A stretch of 64,000 bases of DNA, from the NCBI RefSeq assembly GCF_023516555.1, contig NZ_JAMGBD010000001.1:744001-808000 (forward strand), read 5' to 3'. The stretch comes from Sphingomonas alba. Its GTDB lineage: Bacteria > Pseudomonadota > Alphaproteobacteria > Sphingomonadales > Sphingomonadaceae. This document shows positions 57,664 to 64,000 of the stretch, piece by piece. Every line of letters begins with the position of its first letter. Position 1 is the first letter of the stretch. The translations under genes were made by a program, and so were the position numbers. Below the pieces are notes generated by a model. It was not told the origin of the DNA, made no database searches, and saw only the letters and a list, made by a program, of their open reading frames with translations.

Positions 57664-58140
57664 TTACTCGACGACTTCTTTCTCACTCACGCCCCAGAGG
57701 TCGGATGTGTGAATACGGCCTACGCGTTTGTCGACGGCGATCCGGCACCAGCCGTCGGCGCACTTGTCGATACGCCCCACCACGCCGGGCTCCAGGAGGT
57801 ACGATACCCGGCTAGAGTCATCGGCGCGCTCGTGGACCTTTCGCGGCTCTCCGGGTTTGACGATCGCCGTGCGCCGATCGCTGAGGAGCGTCACCAGCAT
57901 CCAGCCGCGCGTACCATCGGGGTCCTCGATGAGCCGCCAGTTTGGATAGAGTTTGACAACCCGCACCGGCAGGTCGCGGCGCTTGTAAAGCCAGACGCCG
58001 GGGTAATTCTTGCCCGGGCCCGTGCGCATCATGGCCTCGCCGCTGGCGATCGATGCCCAATAGGGTGGCTGCTTTTCCTGCGCGGCCGCGGGCGCCGCGA
58101 GCGACAGCAGCGCGGCAATCAAAACCCCCTGCTTCAGCAT
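57664..58140 (-). CDS. secreted SH3-domain protein
   Basis: 158 residues with a signal peptide (MLKQGVLIAALLSLAAPAAA) and two bacterial SH3-like stretches: RTGPGKNYPGVWLYKRRDLP and VSYLLEPGVVGRIDKCADGW. Such domains bind cell-wall peptides or act in periplasmic signalling. Its ATG overlaps the TGA of the upstream enzyme gene (TGATG), so it is the second gene of a small operon. Confidence 0.87.
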   Translation of the reverse strand: MLKQGVLIAALLSLAAPAAAQEKQPPYWASIASGEAMMRTGPGKNYPGVWLYKRRDLPVRVVKLYPNWRLIEDPDGTRGWMLVTLLSDRRTAIVKPGEPRKVHERADDSSRVSYLLEPGVVGRIDKCADGWCRIAVDKRVGRIHTSDLWGVSEKEVVE

Positions 58141-59549
58141 CAAGCCCCCGTCAGGATACGGTCGACGAGTTGCTTCACGGTCGGCACGAACCCGTTCGAA
58201 TAGAAGGGGTCGGACTTGAAGCGGAATGCGGCATGGCCGGCGAACATCAGATTCTGTTCGACAGGGCCGCCATGAGCGATGTCCTGCAGCGTCTTCTGGA
58301 TGCAGAAGCTGCGAGGATCGGCCAGACGACCGGTCGAATTCTTCTCATTGTCCGCCCAGGACGAGAAAGCGCATTGGCTGAGGCAGCCCATGCAGTCGGC
58401 CTGGTCCTTGCGGATGACGGCTTTTTCTTCCGGCGTGACGAATATCAGCGTCTCGTCGGGCGTCTTCACGGCTTCAGTATAGCCGGCGCCATACCATTCG
58501 CGCGCATGCTGCAGATCGCCCTTGGTAACCCAATAATTTTTGCGGCCATTGAGGCCGACATCGAGCTCGAAATGATGGTCGCCCAGGGAGTCCTTGGTGA
58601 AGGCGATCTGTCGTTCCGACCGCGCTTCCAGCGCCCGCAGGAACGGATTGCGCACGGCCGAGGAATAGAAGCCGGTCGGCGAGAAACGGTGGAGCAGGAC
58701 ATCGCCCTCCTCCAGCGTCATCAACCGCGCCTTCCATTCGGGCGGGATCGGGCTTTCCTGCGTCAATAGCGGCCGGGTGCCGAACTGGAAGACGATCTGC
58801 CCGAGTTCGGGGTTGTCTATCCAGTCGTTCCACTCGTCGAGCCGCCAGACGCCGCCGGCCATGACGATGGGGACGCTGTCGGCGATGCCGTTCTCACGCA
58901 TCGTGGCGCGAAGTGCAGCAACGCGCGGGTAAGGATCCTGCGGCTTGCGCGGGTCTTCGGCGTTGCTCAGGCCATTGTGACCGCCCGCCAGCCAGGGATC
59001 CTCGTAAACGACCGCCGCCAGCCACTCCGCAGCCTTGTGGTAGGCACGCTTCCACAGGGCACTGAAGGCGCGGGCCGAACTGATGATCGGCAGGTAATGC
59101 ACGCCGTATGAGGCGGCGATTTCGCTGAGCTTGTAGGGCATGCCCGCGCCGCAGGTAACGCCACTGACGAGACCCTTGGTCCGCTCGAGCACGCCGTGGA
59201 GGACACGCTGTGCGCCGCCCATTTCCCACAGAACGTTGATGTTGATGGCGCCCTTGCCGCTGGCCATTTCATAGGCCTTCTGAACCTGTGCGACGGCGCC
59301 GTCGACGGCGTACCGGATCAACTCTTCATGACGCTCGCGGCGGGTCAGTGCGTTGTAGACCTGAGGGATGATACGCCCTTCAGCATCATAGCTGTCGGCA
59401 TTGACCGCGCTCACCGTGCCGATCCCGCCCGCAGCGGCCCATGCACCCGAGCTGGCGTGGTTGGTCGCCGAAACGCCCTTGCCGCCTTCGACCAGCGGCC
59501 AGACCTCGCGGCCGCCGTACAGGATGGGCTTCAGGCCCTTAAACAACAT
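58140..59549 (-). CDS. nitronate monooxygenase-like FMN enzyme with C-terminal cysteine cluster
   Basis: 469 residues of the NPD/2-nitropropane dioxygenase TIM-barrel family: VVYEDPWLAGGHNGLS and SVPIVMAGGVWRLDEWNDW. The C-terminal ~120 residues are an extension with four cysteines, CMGCLSQCAF and SFCIQKTLQ, a pattern suggestive of a metal or iron-sulfur site; not part of the basic family. AAGGAGAGG precedes the ATG. Substrate unknown; coupled to the SH3 gene. Confidence 0.82.
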   Translation of the reverse strand: MLFKGLKPILYGGREVWPLVEGGKGVSATNHASSGAWAAAGGIGTVSAVNADSYDAEGRIIPQVYNALTRRERHEELIRYAVDGAVAQVQKAYEMASGKGAININVLWEMGGAQRVLHGVLERTKGLVSGVTCGAGMPYKLSEIAASYGVHYLPIISSARAFSALWKRAYHKAAEWLAAVVYEDPWLAGGHNGLSNAEDPRKPQDPYPRVAALRATMRENGIADSVPIVMAGGVWRLDEWNDWIDNPELGQIVFQFGTRPLLTQESPIPPEWKARLMTLEEGDVLLHRFSPTGFYSSAVRNPFLRALEARSERQIAFTKDSLGDHHFELDVGLNGRKNYWVTKGDLQHAREWYGAGYTEAVKTPDETLIFVTPEEKAVIRKDQADCMGCLSQCAFSSWADNEKNSTGRLADPRSFCIQKTLQDIAHGGPVEQNLMFAGHAAFRFKSDPFYSNGFVPTVKQLVDRILTGA

Positions 59550-59625
59550 GCCTCTCCTTGAGCGTTCGGCGCCCATATAGGAGCGAAACGCTTATTGGGA
59601 AAATGAAATGCTACGAGGCGTTTGC

Positions 59626-60180
59626 CTAGCAGTGGCCTGAAGCCACCGCCGCTCCCGTAACAGCGCCTACCGCACCGCCGATCGCCGCCCCGGCGCCGGC
59701 ATCGCCGTGGCCAGCAGCCGCTGCCCCGAGGACTGCTCCAGCCGCACCGCCGACAACCGCGCCGGCGGCCGGATCGCCGCAATGATAGCCGTGATAGGCA
59801 TAGCCGCCAGGGTACGCGTACCCCGGATAGCCATAACCATAAGGATAGGCTGGCGGATAGCCGTAGCCATAGCCGTAATAACCGTACGGATACGGATAAT
59901 AGGGGTAGGCATAGCCCGGGTAGTAGGCGCCGTAGCCGTAAGAATATGGATAATAGCCGATGCGCACATAAGTGCCGCCGCGGTAACCCCAACCGCCGTA
60001 GCCATATCCGTAGCCCCGATATCCCCAGCCGCCGTGGCCACCGTTCCAGCCGCCGTGCCTGCCGCTCCAGCCGCCGTGGCCGCCGTTCCAGCCGCCGTGG
60101 CCATGCCCACCCCGAGCGTCGGCGATTGACGGCATCGCGGCTAGGAGCGCCGCGCAAAGTGCAAATTTGAGAGTGTTCAT
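59626..60180 (-). CDS. secreted Gly/Tyr/His-rich protein with glycine-zipper end
   Basis: 184 residues. A signal peptide (NTLKFALCAALLAAMPSIA), then repeats of Gly with His and Trp (GGHGGWNGGHGG) and a Tyr/Pro/Gly-rich middle. The last ~50 residues are glycine-zipper helices (AGAVVGGAAGAVLGAAAAG), as found in small outer-membrane or periplasmic stress proteins. His clusters may bind metal. Function is unknown. Shares its strand with the neighbouring nitronate enzyme gene. Confidence 0.75.
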   Translation of the reverse strand: MNTLKFALCAALLAAMPSIADARGGHGHGGWNGGHGGWSGRHGGWNGGHGGWGYRGYGYGYGGWGYRGGTYVRIGYYPYSYGYGAYYPGYAYPYYPYPYGYYGYGYGYPPAYPYGYGYPGYAYPGGYAYHGYHCGDPAAGAVVGGAAGAVLGAAAAGHGDAGAGAAIGGAVGAVTGAAVASGHC

Positions 60181-60321
60181 CGGTAAGCCTCCTCCGGCTC
60201 CCCTGTGCACTCGCGCATGTGCGCGCGAGGCCCCACACGAGCCATACGGGTTATTCCGGAGACGTTACGGTCCGTACGAGCATAGAGCAGTTGGCTGTCG
60301 GCGACTTTGCCGACGCCACCA

Positions 60322-61206
60322 TCACCCGGCGAAGTTTTGCAGGGAATAGTCGAGGCCGATGTCGACGGCTGGCGCCGATTGCGTGATCCGGCCGACGGAG
60401 ATGAAATCCACACCAGTCTCGGCGATGCCGCGGATCGTGTCGAGGTTAACCCCGCCAGACGCCTCGAGCGGCACGCGCCCATCGACGATGTTCACTGCCT
60501 CGCGCAACATGTCGGGTTTCATGTTGTCGAGCAGCAACCGATCCGCGCCTGCGGCCAGAGCCCGCTCGATCTGTTCCAGTCGGTCGACCTCGACCTGGAT
60601 CTGCAGGCCCTTATTGGCGGCAACCGCCTTCTTCACTGCCGTCTCGACGGATCCGCAGACCGCAACATGATTGTCCTTGATCAGCATGCCGTCGTCGAGC
60701 CGCATGCGGTGATTGTGCGCCCCGCCCATGCGCGCCGCATATTTGCCTAGCAGGCGCATGCCCGGCACCGTCTTGCGGGTGTCGAGCAGGATCGCGCCCG
60801 CGCCATCGATCGCATCAACATAGCGCCGGGTCAGCGTCGCAATCCCGGATAGATGCTGCAGCGTGTTGAGAGCCGACCGCTCCGCCGACAGCATTGCGCG
60901 CGCATTGCCTTCCAGCCGCATCAGGATCGTGCCGGCGGGGACGGTGTCGCCGTCGTTGACCTCTTTCTTGATCCGCACCTCGCGGTCCAGCGAACGGAAG
61001 AAGGCGATCGCGATGTCGAGGCCGGCGACGGTGATCGGCTCGCGGCAATTCATCTCTGCGGTAAAGCGGGCGTCGGCGTCTATGGTCGCGTCGGATGTGA
61101 CGTCGCCCCCAGAGCCCATGTCCTCTGCCAGCACCCTGCGAACGAATTCCTGGAGGTCGAACTGGGACGGCTCCAGCTTCTTGTCGCTCAGTGCCGCCTC
61201 GGTCAT
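60322..61206 (-). CDS. nadC: nicotinate-nucleotide pyrophosphorylase (quinolinate phosphoribosyltransferase)
   Basis: 294 residues. Active-site core LDTRKTVPGMRLLGKYAA and GGAHNHRMRLDDGMLIKDNH, plus VPLEASGGVNLDTI. Makes nicotinate mononucleotide from quinolinate in NAD biosynthesis. The ATG at 61206 has GGGGGAG at a good distance, whereas the ATG at 61212 is too close. Not near nadA or nadB. Confidence 0.95.
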   Translation of the reverse strand: MTEAALSDKKLEPSQFDLQEFVRRVLAEDMGSGGDVTSDATIDADARFTAEMNCREPITVAGLDIAIAFFRSLDREVRIKKEVNDGDTVPAGTILMRLEGNARAMLSAERSALNTLQHLSGIATLTRRYVDAIDGAGAILLDTRKTVPGMRLLGKYAARMGGAHNHRMRLDDGMLIKDNHVAVCGSVETAVKKAVAANKGLQIQVEVDRLEQIERALAAGADRLLLDNMKPDMLREAVNIVDGRVPLEASGGVNLDTIRGIAETGVDFISVGRITQSAPAVDIGLDYSLQNFAG

Positions 61207-61264
61207 TTCCATCTCCCCCAGTGATACCTTTCCCTAGGCCCCAGCCCGCCCCCGGTTCAAGCGC

Positions 61265-62107
61265 TCAATCGGCAGGCTCGGCTTCGACCGGCCGATGCGC
61301 CAGCCGCCAATGATTTCCCCCCCGGGCATATGTCTGTTCGTCGCCAGCCACGAATTCAGTCCCGTTCCAGGTCTGGACGATTAGCGTCACGCGGTCGCCC
61401 TCGACATCGATGCGATTGAAGCTTTGCGCCTCTTCACGCAGCCGCGTCGATGTAGCCGTGCCCGCCTGGATGACCAGCGCCCCGCCCGCCCGCGTCGCCA
61501 GATCGCGAGCCTCGGCCGAAGCCTTGTGAATATGCCCGGCGAGCAGGATATCGACCCCCGCCTCGGCGATGGCGTCCAGCGCCAATTCCTGCCGACCGAC
61601 GGCTTCAGCCGGTTCCGATTCATCGCCGACCGGCAAGGCGAACAGCGGGTGATGGGTGACCAGGATACGCGGCACGTCCGTTGCCCGCTCGAATGTGCGG
61701 CGGATGAAGTCCATCTGCTCGTGGCTGATGCGCCCGTCCTTGAACGTCAGCGACCGCGCCGTGTTGATGCCCAGCACCGCGGCCCCTTTGATCTCCTGGA
61801 AAGGGCACAACGTCTCGTCGATGTACCGCCGGTAACGGGTCAGCGGCGACAGGAAACGCCGCAGGACGTCGTACAACGGCACATCGTGATTACCGGGTAC
61901 GCCCAGGACCTCGTGGCCAGCGTCCTTCAGCCGCTCCAGGAACCGACATGCTTCCTTGAACTGGTCGGTCCGCGCCCGCTGCGTGAAATCACCGCTGATG
62001 ATGACGAGGTCGGGTTTTTCCTCGTCGACACGCCGTTCAACGGCCTCGACCAGCAGGGGATCGTGGGCGCCGAAATGCAGGTCGGAGAGGTGGATCAACC
62101 GGGGCAT
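61265..62107 (-). CDS. calcineurin-like metallophosphoesterase
   Basis: 280 residues. The five metal motifs are present: LSDLHFGAHD, ISGDFTQRA, GVPGNHDVPLYD, ILVTHHPLF and LLAGHIHKA. Related to class III phosphodiesterases such as CpdA that act on cyclic nucleotides, but specificity is unproven. Its presence in a window with two predicted cyclase proteins makes cNMP turnover an attractive but untested idea. Confidence 0.9.
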   Translation of the reverse strand: MPRLIHLSDLHFGAHDPLLVEAVERRVDEEKPDLVIISGDFTQRARTDQFKEACRFLERLKDAGHEVLGVPGNHDVPLYDVLRRFLSPLTRYRRYIDETLCPFQEIKGAAVLGINTARSLTFKDGRISHEQMDFIRRTFERATDVPRILVTHHPLFALPVGDESEPAEAVGRQELALDAIAEAGVDILLAGHIHKASAEARDLATRAGGALVIQAGTATSTRLREEAQSFNRIDVEGDRVTLIVQTWNGTEFVAGDEQTYARGGNHWRLAHRPVEAEPAD

Positions 62108-62157
62108 GGCGCAGGAACGCGTTGCGAGGCCTGCGGTTCACCGCCTACATCGGCGGA

Positions 62158-63225
62158 ATGAACCGAACCGAAGCGAACAGCGGTACGCGCGAGGTTTCCG
62201 AGCGCCTTCGCTTCGATGAAGCCGCTCTCGTCCTCTGGATGGAAGGCAATGTCGCCGGTTTCCGCGGCCCGCTCTCGGTCCAGCAGTTCAAGGGCGGCCA
62301 GTCCAACCCGACCTATAGGCTCGACAGCCCGTCCGGTTCCTACGTCCTCAGGCGCAAGCCGCCGGGGAAACTCCTGCCCGGCGCCCATGCTGTCGACCGA
62401 GAATATCGCGTCCTCGCCGCGCTTGGCGCCGCAGCCTTTCCGGTCCCGCGCGTCCACGGCCTGTGCGAAGACGAAACCGTCATCGGCACTCCGTTCTACG
62501 TCATGGACATGGTCGAGGGCCGCATCGTCTGGGAAGCGCAATTCCCCGGCATGTCGAAACAGGAGCGAGCCGCCCACTTCGACGCGATGAACGCGACCAT
62601 CGCCCGGCTTCACAGCTTCGACCCCCAGGCTATCGGCCTTGGCGACTACGGCCGCGCCGGCGGTTTCGTCGAGCGCCAGGTCGCCCGCTGGTCGAAGCAA
62701 TATGAAGGCGATGTCGAGGCCGGCCGCGTTCCCGCCATGGACCGGCTCGTCGCCTGGCTGCGCGCCAACCTGCCCGGCGACAGCGGCGACTCCCGCGTGG
62801 TCCACGGCGACTTCCGCTGCGACAATATGATCTTCGCGGCGAACGAGCCTCGCGTCGCCGCCGTCCTCGACTGGGAATTGTCGACACTTGGCGATCCGGC
62901 CGCCGATTTTGTCTATCATCTGATGATGTATCGCATGCCCGCCGGAATGTTCACCGGCCTCGCCGGTCTCGACCTCGACGAACTCGGCATCCCCAGCGAG
63001 AAGGAATATATCGAAGCCTATTGCCGCCGGACCGGCCGCGACGGCCTGCCCCATGTCGATTATCTCGCCGTCTTTGTCATGTTTCGCCTCGCCGCCATCT
63101 GTCATGGCATCCGCGGCCGCCTTGCCCGCGGCAGCGCCTCTTCGGCCCATGCCGAAGCCACCGCGGCCGTCACCGATCCTCTCGCCGAATTGGCCTGGAA
63201 ACAGGCGGAATCCGCCCGCCTTTAA
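62158..63225 (+). CDS. APH-family phosphotransferase (ACAD10-like)
   Basis: 355 residues. Kinase-like fold with catalytic VVHGDFRCDNMIF and metal-binding VLDWELSTLGDP, Gly-rich KGGQSNPTYRL and FYVMDMVEG. Related to the kinase domain fused to acyl-CoA dehydrogenase in eukaryotes, where it phosphorylates 4-hydroxyacyl-CoAs. Plausible role in unusual fatty-acid catabolism. Divergent from the phosphoesterase, with a 50-bp gap. Confidence 0.85.
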   Translation: MNRTEANSGTREVSERLRFDEAALVLWMEGNVAGFRGPLSVQQFKGGQSNPTYRLDSPSGSYVLRRKPPGKLLPGAHAVDREYRVLAALGAAAFPVPRVHGLCEDETVIGTPFYVMDMVEGRIVWEAQFPGMSKQERAAHFDAMNATIARLHSFDPQAIGLGDYGRAGGFVERQVARWSKQYEGDVEAGRVPAMDRLVAWLRANLPGDSGDSRVVHGDFRCDNMIFAANEPRVAAVLDWELSTLGDPAADFVYHLMMYRMPAGMFTGLAGLDLDELGIPSEKEYIEAYCRRTGRDGLPHVDYLAVFVMFRLAAICHGIRGRLARGSASSAHAEATAAVTDPLAELAWKQAESARL

Positions 63226-63341
63226 GAGTCCCCGCGTGGGACTCAGCCCCCTCGCGTTAACTCGCAAATTTTCTTACCAGGGGTTAAACGCCTCTTAACC
63301 AACACGACTCGGCTTGATTCAGGGGACCGGCGGGGACGGTG

Positions 63342-63395
63342 ATGCTTCGATTGGCAGTCCTTTTTGCGCGCGCGCGACGGAGCCGTCGCGGCTAG
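63342..63395 (+). CDS. short leader ORF before the CHASE2 gene
   Basis: 17 codons (MLRLAVLFARARRSRRG) with GGGGACGG upstream of the ATG and a TAG five bases before the next start. Its arginine-rich end overlaps a hairpin. It may couple translation or sense arginine availability, but could also be chance. Confidence 0.4.
   Translation: MLRLAVLFARARRSRRG
63373..63390 (+). promoter_or_regulatory. hairpin before the CHASE2 gene
   Basis: CGCGACGG-AG-CCGTCGCG is an 8-bp inverted repeat (practically a 7-bp stem with a 4-base loop) inside the leader ORF, ten bases before the next ATG. It could modulate translation. Confidence 0.45.
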
Positions 63396-63399
63396 ACGC

Positions 63400-64000
63400 A
63401 TGGACAAGGCGCCCCATTGGCGGAACGCGGCGGACCCGCTGACCGAACAGGCGAAGCCGACCCTCGCGGCGGTACGCGAGGACTTGGCGCGCGTGCCGCT
63501 GGCCCGCCGCATCGTCACCATCGTCTTTGTGCTCTTCGCCATTTTCATCGCTCGTTCGTCCTGGGACCTGGAAATCGCCGGCCATGACGTCCCCGGCGTC
63601 AAGGCGTTCATGCGCAATGCCGAGCGCGCCCTCTACGACACCCGCTCGCTGACCGCTTCGCTGCGCAAGCCGGTCGAGCAGGACAAGCGAATCATCCTCA
63701 TCCCGTTCACGCCGGATACGCAGCGGACGACGGGGGAGCGCTCGCCACTCGACCGCACGACCCTCGCCAATGCTCTGACCAACATCGACAAGATGGGGGC
63801 CAGGTCGATCGGCATCGACATCCTGATCGATCAGGCCCAGCCCGACGACCCCCTGCTGGTGAAGGCGCTTCACGACATGAAGACACCTGTCTGGCTGGGC
63901 TTCGCCACGAACGCGCACAACAGCTTTGATGTCGACGTCTGGCAGCAGGAGTTCATGGCGAACTTCGTCAAGCAGATCGGCAATCCGAACGTCCGCAAGA
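63400..64000 (+). CDS. CHASE2-domain sensor (cyclase or kinase), N-terminal part
   Basis: At least 200 codons, open to the window end. A membrane helix at about residues 37-54 (RIVTIVFVLFAIFIARSSW) is followed by a periplasmic CHASE2 domain: VKAFMRNAERALYDTRSLTA, RIILIPFTPDTQRTTGERSP, MGARSIGIDILIDQAQPDD. In full-length relatives CHASE2 is followed by membrane helices and a class III cyclase or histidine kinase; that part is beyond the window. Start is preceded by a leader ORF and hairpin; no obvious Shine-Dalgarno. Confidence 0.85.
   Translation, partial: MDKAPHWRNAADPLTEQAKPTLAAVREDLARVPLARRIVTIVFVLFAIFIARSSWDLEIAGHDVPGVKAFMRNAERALYDTRSLTASLRKPVEQDKRIILIPFTPDTQRTTGERSPLDRTTLANALTNIDKMGARSIGIDILIDQAQPDDPLLVKALHDMKTPVWLGFATNAHNSFDVDVWQQEFMANFVKQIGNPNVRK

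Overview
The window is a GC-rich alphaproteobacterial chromosome segment, most likely from the Sphingomonadales (a Sphingomonas or Sphingomicrobium relative). This is inferred from the split F0 ATP synthase operon with both b and b' subunits, the ribosomal operon and DnaK/DnaJ types, the winged-helix and small acidic proteins typical of sphingomonads, and a dispersed palindromic repeat whose accidental translations (such as AFDPLRT or GSKADI) are familiar from sphingomonad genomes. No ribosomal RNA, plasmid or phage genes were seen. This is chromosomal housekeeping and aromatic/amino-acid catabolism with two small accessory patches.

Layout. 0-7 kb: phenylacetate catabolism (paaABC going left, paaG and paaZ going right), with a PLP-dependent threonine/serine dehydratase, a DUF418 membrane protein and a CBS protein. 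7-9.6 kb: F0 ATP synthase operon atpI-B-E-F'-F. 9.7-15.2 kb: RsiV-like lipoprotein, the envelope lipid-transport set ydbH-ynbE-ydbL, and radC. 15.2-18.1 kb: accessory patch with a TIR-membrane-TPR protein between copies of the dispersed palindrome. 18.2-26.4 kb: purB, a stripped-down phytochrome-like PAS-GAF protein, dnaK-dnaJ behind a heat-shock-type promoter, a GT87 glycosyltransferase, and fabD-fabG. 26.5-31.2 kb: amino-acid permease, Rieske oxygenase, a DUF4242-nucleotide cyclase fusion, and a divergent GST/MarR pair with three matching operators. 31.3-33.3 kb: rpsF-rpsR-rplI and a disordered small protein. 33.3-38.7 kb: a GST, a divergent DUF6456/XRE pair, tRNA-Val, a secreted double-aspartyl-protease/PDZ protein, a winged-helix regulator and CysQ.

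38.7-52.4 kb is largely branched-chain and acyl-CoA catabolism: a leftward methylcrotonyl-CoA carboxylase operon (mccB, an NTF2-like protein, bioB, an acyltransferase, mccA, then an HSD10-like SDR), isovaleryl-CoA dehydrogenase and a thiolase. With biotin synthase built in, the operon encodes both the biotin enzyme and its cofactor supply. An M13 metallopeptidase and a second accessory patch (47.3-49.9 kb: membrane protein, small secreted protein, LytTR membrane regulator and four more repeat copies) lie in the middle.

52.4-64 kb: secreted intradiol dioxygenase and RidA pair, a very large autotransporter with a proline-rich tail after its barrel, an SH3 protein translationally coupled to a nitronate-monooxygenase-like enzyme with an added cysteine cluster, a Gly/Tyr-rich secreted protein, nadC, a metallophosphoesterase, an APH-type kinase, and the start of a CHASE2 sensor preceded by a short leader ORF and hairpin. 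The strongest candidates for something undescribed are the repeat family with its accessory genes, the TIR-TPR membrane protein, the phytochrome-like remnant, and the metal-sensor-like cyclase.
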